64,000 bases of DNA from contig WBUK01000004.1 in assembly GCA_008933765.1 (NCBI GenBank), forward strand, positions 152,703 to 216,702. Direction: 5' to 3'. Below are positions 53,696 through 62,689 of this stretch, in pieces. Made by a program: the position numbers and the translations under genes. This DNA is from Ignavibacteriaceae bacterium (GTDB lineage: Bacteria; Bacteroidota; Ignavibacteria; Ignavibacteriales; Ignavibacteriaceae). Positions within the stretch are counted from its first letter, which is position 1. Every line of letters begins with the position of its first letter. The notes below the pieces were generated by a model. That model was given only the letters and a program-made list of their open reading frames with translations, searched no databases and was not told the DNA's origin.

Positions 53696-54694
53696 TTACC
53701 GGCTTAACAATTCAATTAAGCTGCCCGTCCCAATCAGGTGGGCGGTGCCGACAACGATAAGATATTTTTTTGGAGCGGAAGCCGCAAGTTCTTCAATTTT
53801 CTGAGCCCATTTTTTGTTTCTGTCCAAAAGGAAGATGCGATTAAACTGATTATTTTGCGTCATCGGGTCATCGTCCAGAACCTTGCCAAACTCCGAGATG
53901 TTCCCGCTTTGGAATGCGGATAAAATATCGTCCAAATCCGAGGCTAACGAGTCGATTCTGTCAAAAATTGAAAGCGCCATTTCAAACTGCGTGTCATAAT
54001 CCAGACTGTCGAACAGGCTGATTTGGAACTCGACCGTCTCGAAACCGCCGGTAGGTTTATTGAATTTCTGCGCATAATCATAAACCTTGTACTCAGTGCC
54101 GGGTTCCGCCGCCACTTCCTGTTTCATAGCAGCCACCGACGCAGCAGAAAACGCACCGAAAATCGGTTTATAATGCTTCATCACGCTCCAAGCCAACCCT
54201 GCCTTTTTGAACCTTTCTTTCAGAATTTTAACCTTATCCGGCTCATAAATATCCTTTAGGGATTTGCCGTCCGGAAGCCTCATCAGCGGCAAAATCCTGA
54301 AAGTAAGTTGTGGGTCGGTCATATCCTTCATATCCACTTCAAAAAAAATTTCATCCGCCCACTCAATCAAACTTTTCACAGTATCGGAAAGCTCCATCCC
54401 CTTTGCAACATGAATGCTCCCCATAATCTGAAATGTCGCCGCCCCCTTTTTCACCGTAAACAAATAATCGGAAACTTTTGCGCTATCCCCCGGCTGTTGC
54501 GCCGCAATTTCCTCTTTTGATGCGTGTGTGCTGCCACCCGGCAGTTGTGCGATATTTTGCAGGGTGTCCAGATAATACGAGCCTTGCGCTTTTTCCCCAT
54601 GCAGTTGCGCAGTAATTTGACCGGCTTGTCCCTGCGCGCTACACGGAAGGCACAACAACAACAACAAAAGCGTAAATAATCTAAAAGTTTTCAT
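53696..54694 (-). CDS. TraB/GumN-family exported protein (TIKI-like)
   Basis: 332 residues with signal peptide (LFTLLLLLLCLPCSAQG). The conserved family blocks are FQIMGSIHVAKG near the start of the domain, EIFFEVDM, and the C-terminal YLIVVGTAHLIGTGSLIELL. The pair of GxxH motifs is the metal-peptidase-like signature of TIKI/TraB/GumN. The segment between the signal peptide and the domain repeats QLHG/QLPGGS-like short units. Substrate unknown. Confidence 0.9.
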   Translation of the reverse strand: MKTFRLFTLLLLLLCLPCSAQGQAGQITAQLHGEKAQGSYYLDTLQNIAQLPGGSTHASKEEIAAQQPGDSAKVSDYLFTVKKGAATFQIMGSIHVAKGMELSDTVKSLIEWADEIFFEVDMKDMTDPQLTFRILPLMRLPDGKSLKDIYEPDKVKILKERFKKAGLAWSVMKHYKPIFGAFSAASVAAMKQEVAAEPGTEYKVYDYAQKFNKPTGGFETVEFQISLFDSLDYDTQFEMALSIFDRIDSLASDLDDILSAFQSGNISEFGKVLDDDPMTQNNQFNRIFLLDRNKKWAQKIEELAASAPKKYLIVVGTAHLIGTGSLIELLSR

Positions 54695-55128
54695 AACAAT
54701 TTATCAATGGAAAATCAATTCTGTAAAAAAAATCTGCATTTATGTTGGACACTGTATCCGTAAAAATTTATTCCGTTTTTGGAATTTTTTCGGTTAGATG
54801 CGACCTGTAAAAATTCCACAAACAAAGATAACTTTGCAGAATTAAAATAGAGCAAAAATAAAAGTTGCAAAAAAATCACCGGTAAATATACGCCAAAACA
54901 GCAATTCCACTTTTAAACAGAATATTGTTAGAATTTTTGCAAAATAATCTTCAACCTCTTTTCGCATCCCTCGCTTGAGCCAAGATTTTTTCAGCTTTCA
55001 AAATGAAAATCTGTAAACGATTAATAACTTAACACAAAATTTCTAAAATTTGTTTATTGGATTTAAATTCAAATTTGTAAATTGACAACCGTAATAATTT
55101 ATTTTAAACTTCGCAGGTTCTAACAGAG
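54695..55128. other. AT-rich intergenic region with a candidate promoter
   Basis: No gene seen. Just before the HD gene, TTGACA (55082-55087) and TAAACT (55105-55110) are separated by 17 bp, a sigma70-like arrangement about 20 bp upstream of the TTG start. Confidence 0.5.
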
Positions 55129-56421
55129 TTGACTTTAAAATTCCAATATGAAGTTCGTGATCCAATTTATGGATTTATACCTTTTACTGAATTAGAAAAG
55201 TTGGTTATAGAACAACCGGCTTTTCAAAGACTTAGAAGGATTTCCCAACTTGCGTTAACCCACTATGTTTACCCCGGTGCAACTCACACCAGGTTGTCAC
55301 ATTCTTTGGGGGTGATGCACACTGCATCTCTGATGTATCAATCGGTCGTTGAGTCAAGTGGTGAAGATTTAAAACGAGAGTTTTATTTTGATGACTCATC
55401 TCTAAGCAGAATGCATCAAATAGTTCGATTAGCCGCTTTGTTACACGATATCGGGCATAGCCCTTTCTCTCATGCTTTAGAATCGGTTATGCCAAAAAAC
55501 AAGAAGACGGGTGAACAGTATAAACATGAGGACTATACCATAGCAATTATTAATAAAATTATTGGAGATATTCCAAAAAATAGTCCTCATCAAATAAGCA
55601 AAGAATCGATTACCGATCTGATTGATCGAAAAGGGTTAGAACTAAAAAGTTTCGCTCTCTTCTTTAAATCGTTAATCTCGAGTCAGTTAGACGCTGATAG
55701 GGCTGATTATTTATTAAGAGATTCTTATCATTGTGGTGTGAAATATGGCGTTTATGACCACCCAAGATTGGTTAATTCTATTACTTTAGGGTTTGATCAA
55801 TATAATAACCCATTCATCGGAATAAAAGAGGAAAGTTGGCAATTAGCTGAAAGTTTGGTCTTAGCCAGATATTGGATGCATTTTTATGTCTATCTTCATA
55901 AAACACGCAGAATTTTTGACTATCATTTAGAAGAAGCAGTCAAATATATTTTTCAGGATAAAAATCTTCCTGCTCCTAGTTCTTTAAATAAATATATTGA
56001 ATTAGATGATGGTAGTATCTGGGAAAAGTTAAAAAAGAATAAAAATAATGTTCATTGTAACGCGATTTTAAATAGAGATCATTTTAGGTTACTTTACTCT
56101 AACAGTAAGGTAGATTCTGATTATGAGAATACTAAATTCTCTAAAATTATTGATAAATTAGAAGAACAAAATATCGAGTATTTTATTGATTCTTTTTCAT
56201 CAAATTTCTATAAAACTGAAACAGACAAAAAACCTGATAATGCGGATTCTTATTTCGACCCTAAAGAAATTTACATTGTTGATGCTGAAAGAAATATTAC
56301 CCCTTTAGCTGAAAAATCAACTTTTTTATCAAAATTAACAAAGGAAATAAGTTTTAAAAACATTTATGTTGCCCCAAAGAACAAAAAAGAGGCAAAAAAA
56401 ATAATTGGTGAACTAAAATGA
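55129..56421 (+). CDS. HD-superfamily phosphohydrolase (YwfO/SAMHD1-like)
   Basis: 430 residues. A classic HD domain: HTRLSHSLGVMH (first His), LLHDIGHSPFSH (HD pair) and SSQLDADRADYLLRDSYHCGVKYG (final Asp). The opening VRDPIYGFI is diagnostic of the COG1078 dNTPase-like branch. It probably hydrolyses (d)NTPs or related phosphoesters. The frame starts at a TTG; no ATG is available upstream. It overlaps the next gene by ATGA. Its base composition is more AT-rich than the housekeeping genes nearby, as in the other defence-like genes. Confidence 0.88.
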   Translation: MTLKFQYEVRDPIYGFIPFTELEKLVIEQPAFQRLRRISQLALTHYVYPGATHTRLSHSLGVMHTASLMYQSVVESSGEDLKREFYFDDSSLSRMHQIVRLAALLHDIGHSPFSHALESVMPKNKKTGEQYKHEDYTIAIINKIIGDIPKNSPHQISKESITDLIDRKGLELKSFALFFKSLISSQLDADRADYLLRDSYHCGVKYGVYDHPRLVNSITLGFDQYNNPFIGIKEESWQLAESLVLARYWMHFYVYLHKTRRIFDYHLEEAVKYIFQDKNLPAPSSLNKYIELDDGSIWEKLKKNKNNVHCNAILNRDHFRLLYSNSKVDSDYENTKFSKIIDKLEEQNIEYFIDSFSSNFYKTETDKKPDNADSYFDPKEIYIVDAERNITPLAEKSTFLSKLTKEISFKNIYVAPKNKKEAKKIIGELK

Positions 56422-56912
56422 AATACAACTATAAAGTGCAATATCTTAAAGAGTTAATTAATTTTTTACAGGCTAATGACCCTTCTGGTGAAATTGGCAG
56501 AACGAAAGTTCAAAAATTATTATTTATTCTTGATCAAAAATATAACTTAGGATTTAACTTCACCCTTTATCATTACGGGCCTTACAGTTGGGATGTATCA
56601 CACCTTCTTCAGTTTGCTGTTAATCAAGAGCTAATTACTGAAGTATGGAACCAAGCAACAGGTTATAAAATATCGCCGACTAATAATTTGGATAATGTTG
56701 AAACGGAAGAAGGGATCAAAGAAAATATCGAAAACACTATCTCCGGTTTTTTAAAGTACAATGTTAAAGATTTAGCAATTATAGCTACCGGACTGTTAAT
56801 TCGTGAGGGGACAAAAAAGAATTTGGACGAAATCGCTCAGATGGTTCATAATATAAAACCGGGTTCTGATCTCAATAAAATTAAATCTCTTCTTAACGAA
56901 CAGATTACATGA
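56418..56912 (+). CDS. YwgA-like small protein paired with the HD hydrolase
   Basis: 164 residues. IGRTKVQKLLFILDQ and YHYGPYSWDVSHLLQ match the YwgA / DUF4065-like pattern (K-QK--F + HYGPYS). In Bacillus a YwfO-type HD protein and YwgA are encoded side by side, and the same pairing is seen here with a 4-bp ATGA overlap, so they probably act together. DUF4065 (Panacea/SocA-like) proteins act as antitoxins, so restraint of the HD enzyme is a reasonable but untested guess. Confidence 0.7.
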   Translation: MKYNYKVQYLKELINFLQANDPSGEIGRTKVQKLLFILDQKYNLGFNFTLYHYGPYSWDVSHLLQFAVNQELITEVWNQATGYKISPTNNLDNVETEEGIKENIENTISGFLKYNVKDLAIIATGLLIREGTKKNLDEIAQMVHNIKPGSDLNKIKSLLNEQIT

Positions 56913-57465
56913 TCCGGAAAGAATGAAGATTGCGGAGAGTTTTGTGTTATTTAAATGGGAGTACGAAGTGGTCCTTCGGATGCGAGTTTTTCATAACCGA
57001 GATTTTCTGCGATTTCTGATTCTCTCATTGCCTCGAGAGAATTTTTTATCAGGTTGTTAATCACATTATCATTATCCCTTAGGCGGGCTTCTGCTTTAAT
57101 TCGTCTCGGTGGCGATGTTTGTTAATTACACCATTATTCTCTCTCAGTTTTTCATGGGTTTTTGCCCGTATAAATTCTTTTTGAAATTGGTCAATAACAA
57201 CATGTGTAAGTTTAATGGTAGTTTTTCTTAAAAATTGATACTGTGTGCAATAACAAGAAAATAAGGGTAGATACTCCCCACCTACAATCCGAATTTTAAA
57301 CCAATTACATAATATCCTGAACAGTCTCAAATTTCCTGCATTCCCTCCTACAATCCAAAAAAAATTCACACTTGAGAAATTATCACACAACTTTCCTTCA
57401 TTTTTTTATTCCTAATAAAACACTAAATTAAACTTAATTAATTGCATTTTAAAAGGTTACATAAC
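56913..57465. other. Intergenic region with a decayed coding remnant
   Basis: On the minus strand, about 57117 down to 56958 reads an uninterrupted C-terminal-like segment (EARLRDNDNVINNLIKNSLE ... EIAENLGYEKLA ... PLRTPI stop). An adjacent frame carries a similar LRENNGVINKHRHRDE, suggesting frameshift or duplication in a dead gene. Family not recognised. Confidence 0.35.
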
Positions 57466-60177
57466 ATGAGTACTATTCTTTCTACTGAGTTATTATCACT
57501 TCTTCACCATGTGGAACTAAATAAGAGCGGTTGGTGGGAAGAATCTGTCCAAAGTTTCATTTCAGTTGCTTTTATTCAAAATGGAAATGCCTGGATGGTA
57601 GATTCTGAAATTATACAATTTTTGACCGAAAAACTTGAACTACAGATTGATCAAGATCGTATCAAAAAACAAATTGAAGTTATGTTGTCTAAGAAAATGC
57701 TGAAATATTCAGATGGAAAATTTAATTTATCAATAACTTTTTATTCAGAATACTCAGAAAATTATCAACAACAATTAGATGTAGAAAATAAAGCAAAGAA
57801 ATGTTTTTTTGAAATTAGTCGGCTCATCGATCAACAAACAGACCCCGAACAACTATGGAGTGAGTTTAATAATCAACTTTTAAATCCTTTGATAAAAGAG
57901 AGTGGCGTAAAAACTATTGAGATAATTACAGGGGCAAATTCACACTCTTTCGAAGAATTTAGTCGATTCACGAATTATCTTTCCAAATATGCTGAGAAAA
58001 AAACTAAGATTCAAGAAATTTTGGTTAAATTCTTAAATTCTAAAGATGAAAATGTCCATAAATACTTGCTTACAAGGTTAAGTGCTTACTTTTTCCTTGC
58101 GGCTACAAATTTAGATACCGGAACAATAGACCATATTTATTCTCTTTCAAAAATGCAAACAAATCTTAAAGTATTCGTTGATACGAATTTCTTGCTTAGT
58201 TTACTCGATTTGCATGATAATCCGTTAAATGATGCTTCAAACTCTCTAAAAACGTTGGTAAATGAGATTAATAAAAAAGTGAATGTAAAATTCTTTATTC
58301 TTCCAATTACAATCAGTGAATTTCAAAATTTAATAAAAAAAATCAGTGAACGATTACGAGAGCTAAACCCGCAACTCAACCAGGCAATTGCTTTAGAAGA
58401 AAATCCAAATATTAGTGGTTTAATAAAACGCTATTACCAAAAATGCCGTGAGAAAAATTCGATAATAAAAATTGATGATTATTTTGGACCATATTTAAAC
58501 AATTTTAGTTCTGTTATAAGAAACAAAGGATTGGAAATTTATCAGGTTGATTTATCAGAATATGAAACTGACAGAAAAGTTATTGATGATATTGACTTTC
58601 AGATAAATTACCGTTTCAGTAAATCTGAAAAAGAGGGTAAATTTTATGGTTGGTCTGAAGAACAAAAAGAAAATGAAAAATCTATTATGCATGGTAAATT
58701 TAACCATGATTGTCAAATTTGGCATTATGTTAATGATCTAAGACCGGAATATATAGATTCAATAAAAGAGGTCGAACATTGGATATTAACTTTAGATTTT
58801 AATTTCTTAGAATTTGATCGAATTAAGCTTATTCAGATGAATAAGAAGATTGCCACATGTCTTCACCCTAAAGACTTTATAGCATTACTACAATTTTGGG
58901 TCCCTCGGACACAAAAACTTGAAGATGCAATTTTAGGTAACATTCAATTACCGTTATTATTTAAAGAGATTGATATTAATAAAGAAAAAGCAATAATACA
59001 AATTCTAGAAGCTATTTCACATTTTGAAAACAGCGAAGATTTCAGTCCCGAATTAGTAGCTGAAATTTTAACCGAAATCGCTCTTAAAGGTAAAATTATC
59101 CAAAGTAATTCAGTTGAAGTAAATGTTCAATTAATTCAGTCGGAAATACTACAAAAGTACGATTCATTAAAGGAATCGCATCAAAAAGTCAACAAAGAAA
59201 ATGAAACATTTAGAAAAGAATTAAAAGAATTAGAACAATCGATTAATGAGAATATCTCTCGTTCTTTAGGACGTCGGAGAAATTATCATATTGATGGGAT
59301 GATTGAACGGAAAAAGATACAAATTCAAGAAATCACCATTAGGATTTCTGACAAAGAAGAATTAATCAATCGAGCAAACAAAGAATATATTCAAACCCGA
59401 AAACAAATAAAACATAGGATATTATCTATCTTTAAGGGAGCAACATATTTAGAATTATTAAGAGATAAAATTCAGAAGAAATATTACAATAAAAATGAAA
59501 TTGACCTTTTAAAATTAGAAGAAGCTTCGCTTAAAAAAGAATATGATGAGCTTCAAGAATTGAATAAAAATGAAAATATTATCATTTTTTGCGAAAATAC
59601 AGATTCTGAATTATTGAATGATTTAGGCTATCAGGGTATTTATTTCTCACCAGTAAAGAATAGTAACGAAGTTTTTATCAAGACAAGAGCAAATAACACA
59701 TTTTTTGGGTTGCGTGATCGTGATTTTTTGATCGACGAGGAAATTAATAAGATTAGAGAACTCCACCCAAATTTGCAGATTTTAGAATATTACTGTTTAG
59801 AAAATTATCTATATCACCCTGAAAATCTTAACAGCCTTGGTTTAGAAAACTTTACAATAAACGAATATCTTAACGAATTAATCAATCAAAAGAAAAATAA
59901 AATAAAGAAGATCATACTGAACATAAAGAATTCTCGCAGCTCGTATGAAGAGTTTAAATTACCCCAAGAAAAAATTAAACAGAATGAAGAAATATTGTTC
60001 GAATATTTGGAATCAGATGATATTGAAAAATTTCTCAAAGCCTTTAGTCTAAAATCTGAATTTGATAAATCTTGTTTGTCTAAGTACAATCTTAATAAAA
60101 AAAAATTGGCTTCAACACGATGGTTTAAAAGTAGGATCGATAAACTTCTTGAGTCATTGGAACTCTCAGATAGTTAA
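57466..60177 (+). CDS. PIN-like / coiled-coil / DUF4435-like fusion protein, putative defence effector
   Basis: 903 residues from ATG 57466 (AAAGG upstream; a TTG eight codons earlier is less likely). Residues about 236-450 look PIN-like, starting KVFVDTNFLLSLLD with a later WILTLDFNFLEFD. Residues about 565-650 form a charged coiled coil. Residues about 700-790 resemble the DUF4435 TOPRIM-like fold: IIIFCENTDSE, FGLRDRDFLID, LEYYCLENYLYHPENL. Two potential nuclease centres in one protein suggest a toxin or anti-phage effector. It is AT-rich and follows the HD/YwgA pair, with a restriction-gene remnant behind it. Confidence 0.6.
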   Translation: MSTILSTELLSLLHHVELNKSGWWEESVQSFISVAFIQNGNAWMVDSEIIQFLTEKLELQIDQDRIKKQIEVMLSKKMLKYSDGKFNLSITFYSEYSENYQQQLDVENKAKKCFFEISRLIDQQTDPEQLWSEFNNQLLNPLIKESGVKTIEIITGANSHSFEEFSRFTNYLSKYAEKKTKIQEILVKFLNSKDENVHKYLLTRLSAYFFLAATNLDTGTIDHIYSLSKMQTNLKVFVDTNFLLSLLDLHDNPLNDASNSLKTLVNEINKKVNVKFFILPITISEFQNLIKKISERLRELNPQLNQAIALEENPNISGLIKRYYQKCREKNSIIKIDDYFGPYLNNFSSVIRNKGLEIYQVDLSEYETDRKVIDDIDFQINYRFSKSEKEGKFYGWSEEQKENEKSIMHGKFNHDCQIWHYVNDLRPEYIDSIKEVEHWILTLDFNFLEFDRIKLIQMNKKIATCLHPKDFIALLQFWVPRTQKLEDAILGNIQLPLLFKEIDINKEKAIIQILEAISHFENSEDFSPELVAEILTEIALKGKIIQSNSVEVNVQLIQSEILQKYDSLKESHQKVNKENETFRKELKELEQSINENISRSLGRRRNYHIDGMIERKKIQIQEITIRISDKEELINRANKEYIQTRKQIKHRILSIFKGATYLELLRDKIQKKYYNKNEIDLLKLEEASLKKEYDELQELNKNENIIIFCENTDSELLNDLGYQGIYFSPVKNSNEVFIKTRANNTFFGLRDRDFLIDEEINKIRELHPNLQILEYYCLENYLYHPENLNSLGLENFTINEYLNELINQKKNKIKKIILNIKNSRSSYEEFKLPQEKIKQNEEILFEYLESDDIEKFLKAFSLKSEFDKSCLSKYNLNKKKLASTRWFKSRIDKLLESLELSDS

Positions 60178-60288
60178 ATTTAATTCGAATTAGTGTCCCA
60201 TTTAATATTCCGAACACTGAACCAAAACAGATTTAATTCTATATCAATTAACTTAGTTAATCAACAATTAAGATTGAACAGCTACAGT
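60178..60288. other. Short intergenic region, nothing recognised
   Basis: AT-rich sequence between the PIN fusion gene and the decayed remnant on the other strand. Confidence 0.4.
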
Positions 60289-60560
60289 TTATAATTCTTC
60301 GGAAATCTCCGGCAGTGTTTTTTCAAATTCTATTTGAAGGAATTTCAGATATGTCCGGTTCGTTTTAGTCAGAGATATTGCTTATTGACACCAATTTTTA
60401 GCGGCGTTATCTTTAAGTTTTACTTCAATATCTTCTCGCTCCTTTTTTTCAATTATCCGGTTAGTTCATCACTTGTAATAGCAATAAAATCAGTGAGGCA
60501 ATTTCTAATATTCGCATTGTTTTACCAAATATTTATCGTAAGATTCAAATCTATTTTCGT
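60289..60560 (-). pseudogene. Decayed C-terminal remnant resembling a restriction helicase
   Basis: On the minus strand, pieces in two frames read TDFIAITSDELTG, then IIEKKEREDIEVKLKDNAAK and NWCQ, an in-frame stop, then AISLTKTNRTYLKFLQIEFE and EISEEL before a final TAA. The order SDEL - KDNAAKNWC - T..TYLKFL matches the usual end of Type III/DEAD restriction helicases (EA-K-C ... WKYLLIP). One frameshift and one internal stop indicate a dead gene. Confidence 0.5.
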
Positions 60561-60569
60561 GGCTTCCCA

Positions 60570-61085
60570 TTATTTTAATTTAATTTGAAAGGCACTGATC
60601 AAACCATCTTCTGCTCTTTTTCGTACATCGATTAAATCGGCATCAGTTGCCATTGTTTTAGGAATCTGCAAAGAAAACTCTAATTCTTTACCTGATTCGA
60701 TATCTACACGGTAGTAACCGGGCAAAGGTTTACCTAAAATTTCGCCATTTTTTAGAATAAAAATATCTTCACCACTCAAAATAAAAGGTTCAAAACTTGT
60801 GTTTTTTATTTTAAGTTTCAAACTTGAGTGATATAAGTTAGTGGTATCATACGATATTACTGTCAGTTTGATTGTTAACTTTCGTAAAATTTTTGTTGAT
60901 GTAAGACCCTGCGCACCCAAATACTGATATGAAATATTAAATTCTTTATTTGGCATTGTTACACTTGGTGTAAGTTTTGAAGAATCAATTTTCACCTCAG
61001 GTTTTACCGTAACTTTGACTTCTTCTTTGCAACCAAATATGAAAATGCCAACTACAACTACAGAAAGGTAAATCAAGATTTTCAT
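60570..61085 (-). CDS. Lipoprotein of unknown function
   Basis: 171 residues. The signal sequence ends in a lipobox (IFIFGC), so the Cys is probably acylated. The mature part is beta-rich (KLTIKLTVISYD, SLKLKIKNTSFEPFIL, KELEFSLQIP), like an immunoglobulin-type or DUF4352-like periplasmic domain. No family assigned. It stands alone on the minus strand, 225 bp downstream of the regulator gene. Confidence 0.65.
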   Translation of the reverse strand: MKILIYLSVVVVGIFIFGCKEEVKVTVKPEVKIDSSKLTPSVTMPNKEFNISYQYLGAQGLTSTKILRKLTIKLTVISYDTTNLYHSSLKLKIKNTSFEPFILSGEDIFILKNGEILGKPLPGYYRVDIESGKELEFSLQIPKTMATDADLIDVRKRAEDGLISAFQIKLK

Positions 61086-61310
61086 TACTTCATTCCTTTT
61101 ATATTTTATTGATGATTATGTTGTGTATGATGATTTTGAAAGCAGCCTTTCATTCTTAAGTTAAGTAAAAATTGCCGACGATTGAATTATGACTAAGACC
61201 AAAAACAAAATTACCAAAATTATTTTCGATTAAAAAATTCTCCAGAACTCTGTTTCATTTTTTCATTACATAGTTTGTACATTTCTAGATTTTTGGGGGG
61301 AATAAGCCCG

Positions 61311-62444
61311 TTACCATTCAACGCCCTCCATCATTTCTTCAAGTGCGGCTTGTACCCGTTCATCGGGATCGTGTTGCAGGGTTGCATACAAGGAAAATAT
61401 ATCAACTGTGCCGCCATCTGATAAGGGGCGGGGGTTATATTTCCAGATTTCAAGTTGAAAATCCGCATCTTCTTGGAAATCAGCTATTTCAAATTTGCCC
61501 GGAACCCGAGCCGGAGACTTATGGGTATCTTCTTTGAAATCAACCGTCTCAAAATTGTCTTGAATCTGAACCCGAGCCGGAACCTTAGGGGTGCCTTCTT
61601 TGAAATCAACCATTTCAAAATTGCCGTTTTTAATCATTTTTTCAAATTCACGGTTTCTGCACGCATAGGTTTTCACGGCGTCATCGGCAAGCATGCTGTA
61701 TTTGGAAAGTGCCGTTACGCCCGCTTCGGGTAGTTGAAGCACGGTTTTTTTCGTTTCTCCGACCATAAATTTAACGGATGCCACCGGGTTAAACAGATAC
61801 TGTCTTCCTTTTTCCCAAATCGTTTTGCGATCGGCTGCAAGTTGCGGAATTTTTTTGCGCCCGTCGGAAATTCTTCGCACCAATTCCTTATTTTCAAGTT
61901 CCTGCAAAGCCCGCGAAACGCTCATGTTCGAGTACCCAAGTTTTTCGGCAATTTGCCCGGGGGTGGTTGTTCCGGAATGATTTTGCAGAAGAAAGATGAA
62001 AACCTGCTGCGCCACAGGGGTGAAGTGGTGCTTCGGTTCACTGATCTGCTGACCTCTGTTGCGAATGCTTATCATAAAATCGGGGAGATACGCCTGCCTG
62101 CCGGGGATGATAAACTGAACCCTGTATTTTATCAGACGAAACGCTTCAACAGTAGTGAGCGCCTCGGTGCAATATATTACTGGTTTGTGCAGGAACCGAA
62201 GAATTGCCTCAACCGATTTTTTGATTTCATAAGGGGTGAGGCGCGTTTTTCTTTTATCGAATGCAAACAGCACCTTCGTGTTGAATAATTCACCTTCAAC
62301 AATTTGAAACCTCTGAAGCAAATAGAGTGGCAGCTTTTTCGCACCGGCTTTGTACCCAAAGTTCGGCTGAACTCCAAAAGTTATTTTCAGATAATTGTTA
62401 ACGGTTGCAGAAAGTTGCATTTTGGTTCTTAAATTTTGTAACAT
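61311..62444 (-). CDS. Winged-helix (MarR-like) transcriptional regulator
   Basis: About 377 residues from ATG 62444; a TTG 13 codons upstream is also in frame. The centre holds a winged helix: TPVAQQVFIFLLQN, TPGQIAEKLGYSNMSVSRALQELENKELVRR. The N-terminal 150 residues resemble the ligand or effector part of Bacteroidota MarR/AbiEi-like regulators. Near the C-terminus a roughly 25-residue unit (NFEMVDFKEGTPKVPARV / NFETVDFKEDTHKSPARV / KFEIADFQED) is repeated about three times in tandem. A perfect 17-bp palindrome lies just upstream, suggesting autoregulation. Confidence 0.7.
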   Translation of the reverse strand: MLQNLRTKMQLSATVNNYLKITFGVQPNFGYKAGAKKLPLYLLQRFQIVEGELFNTKVLFAFDKRKTRLTPYEIKKSVEAILRFLHKPVIYCTEALTTVEAFRLIKYRVQFIIPGRQAYLPDFMISIRNRGQQISEPKHHFTPVAQQVFIFLLQNHSGTTTPGQIAEKLGYSNMSVSRALQELENKELVRRISDGRKKIPQLAADRKTIWEKGRQYLFNPVASVKFMVGETKKTVLQLPEAGVTALSKYSMLADDAVKTYACRNREFEKMIKNGNFEMVDFKEGTPKVPARVQIQDNFETVDFKEDTHKSPARVPGKFEIADFQEDADFQLEIWKYNPRPLSDGGTVDIFSLYATLQHDPDERVQAALEEMMEGVEW

Positions 62445-62475
62445 TTTATTTGCATATATAACATTTAAAATGTTA
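62439..62475. promoter_or_regulatory. Candidate operator of the winged-helix regulator
   Basis: TAACATTTAAAATGTTA (62459-62475) is a perfect palindrome around a central base. A half-site TAACATTTTA lies at 62439-62448, over the start codon of the regulator gene. The spacing suits cooperative binding by a dimeric winged-helix protein. Confidence 0.6.
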
Positions 62476-62689
62476 CTATACAAATTTTATGTTAAAATAT
62501 TGATATATATGGCGATTATAGATTCATTTAATAGTTTAGAACTAACGAATCGGACTGCTTTTCGATTTCTCAAAAGCGTTCAAAATTAACTAATCGGTGA
62601 GCAGGCGGCGGACTACTGTTCCCGGGTGGAATCTACACAGGTTTTTATGCCGGCACCTGTTATGAAAATATAAACTGCTAATGGCAAAG

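Noticed and set aside
57079..57390. Minus-strand 103-residue ORF as an intact gene
   Set aside because: The protein looks like stitched fragments, and a neighbouring frame carries similar residues, so it is better read as part of a decayed remnant.
60334..60588. Plus-strand 84-residue Phe/Ile-rich ORF
   Set aside because: It is antisense to the restriction-helicase remnant and has no ribosome-binding site or family features.
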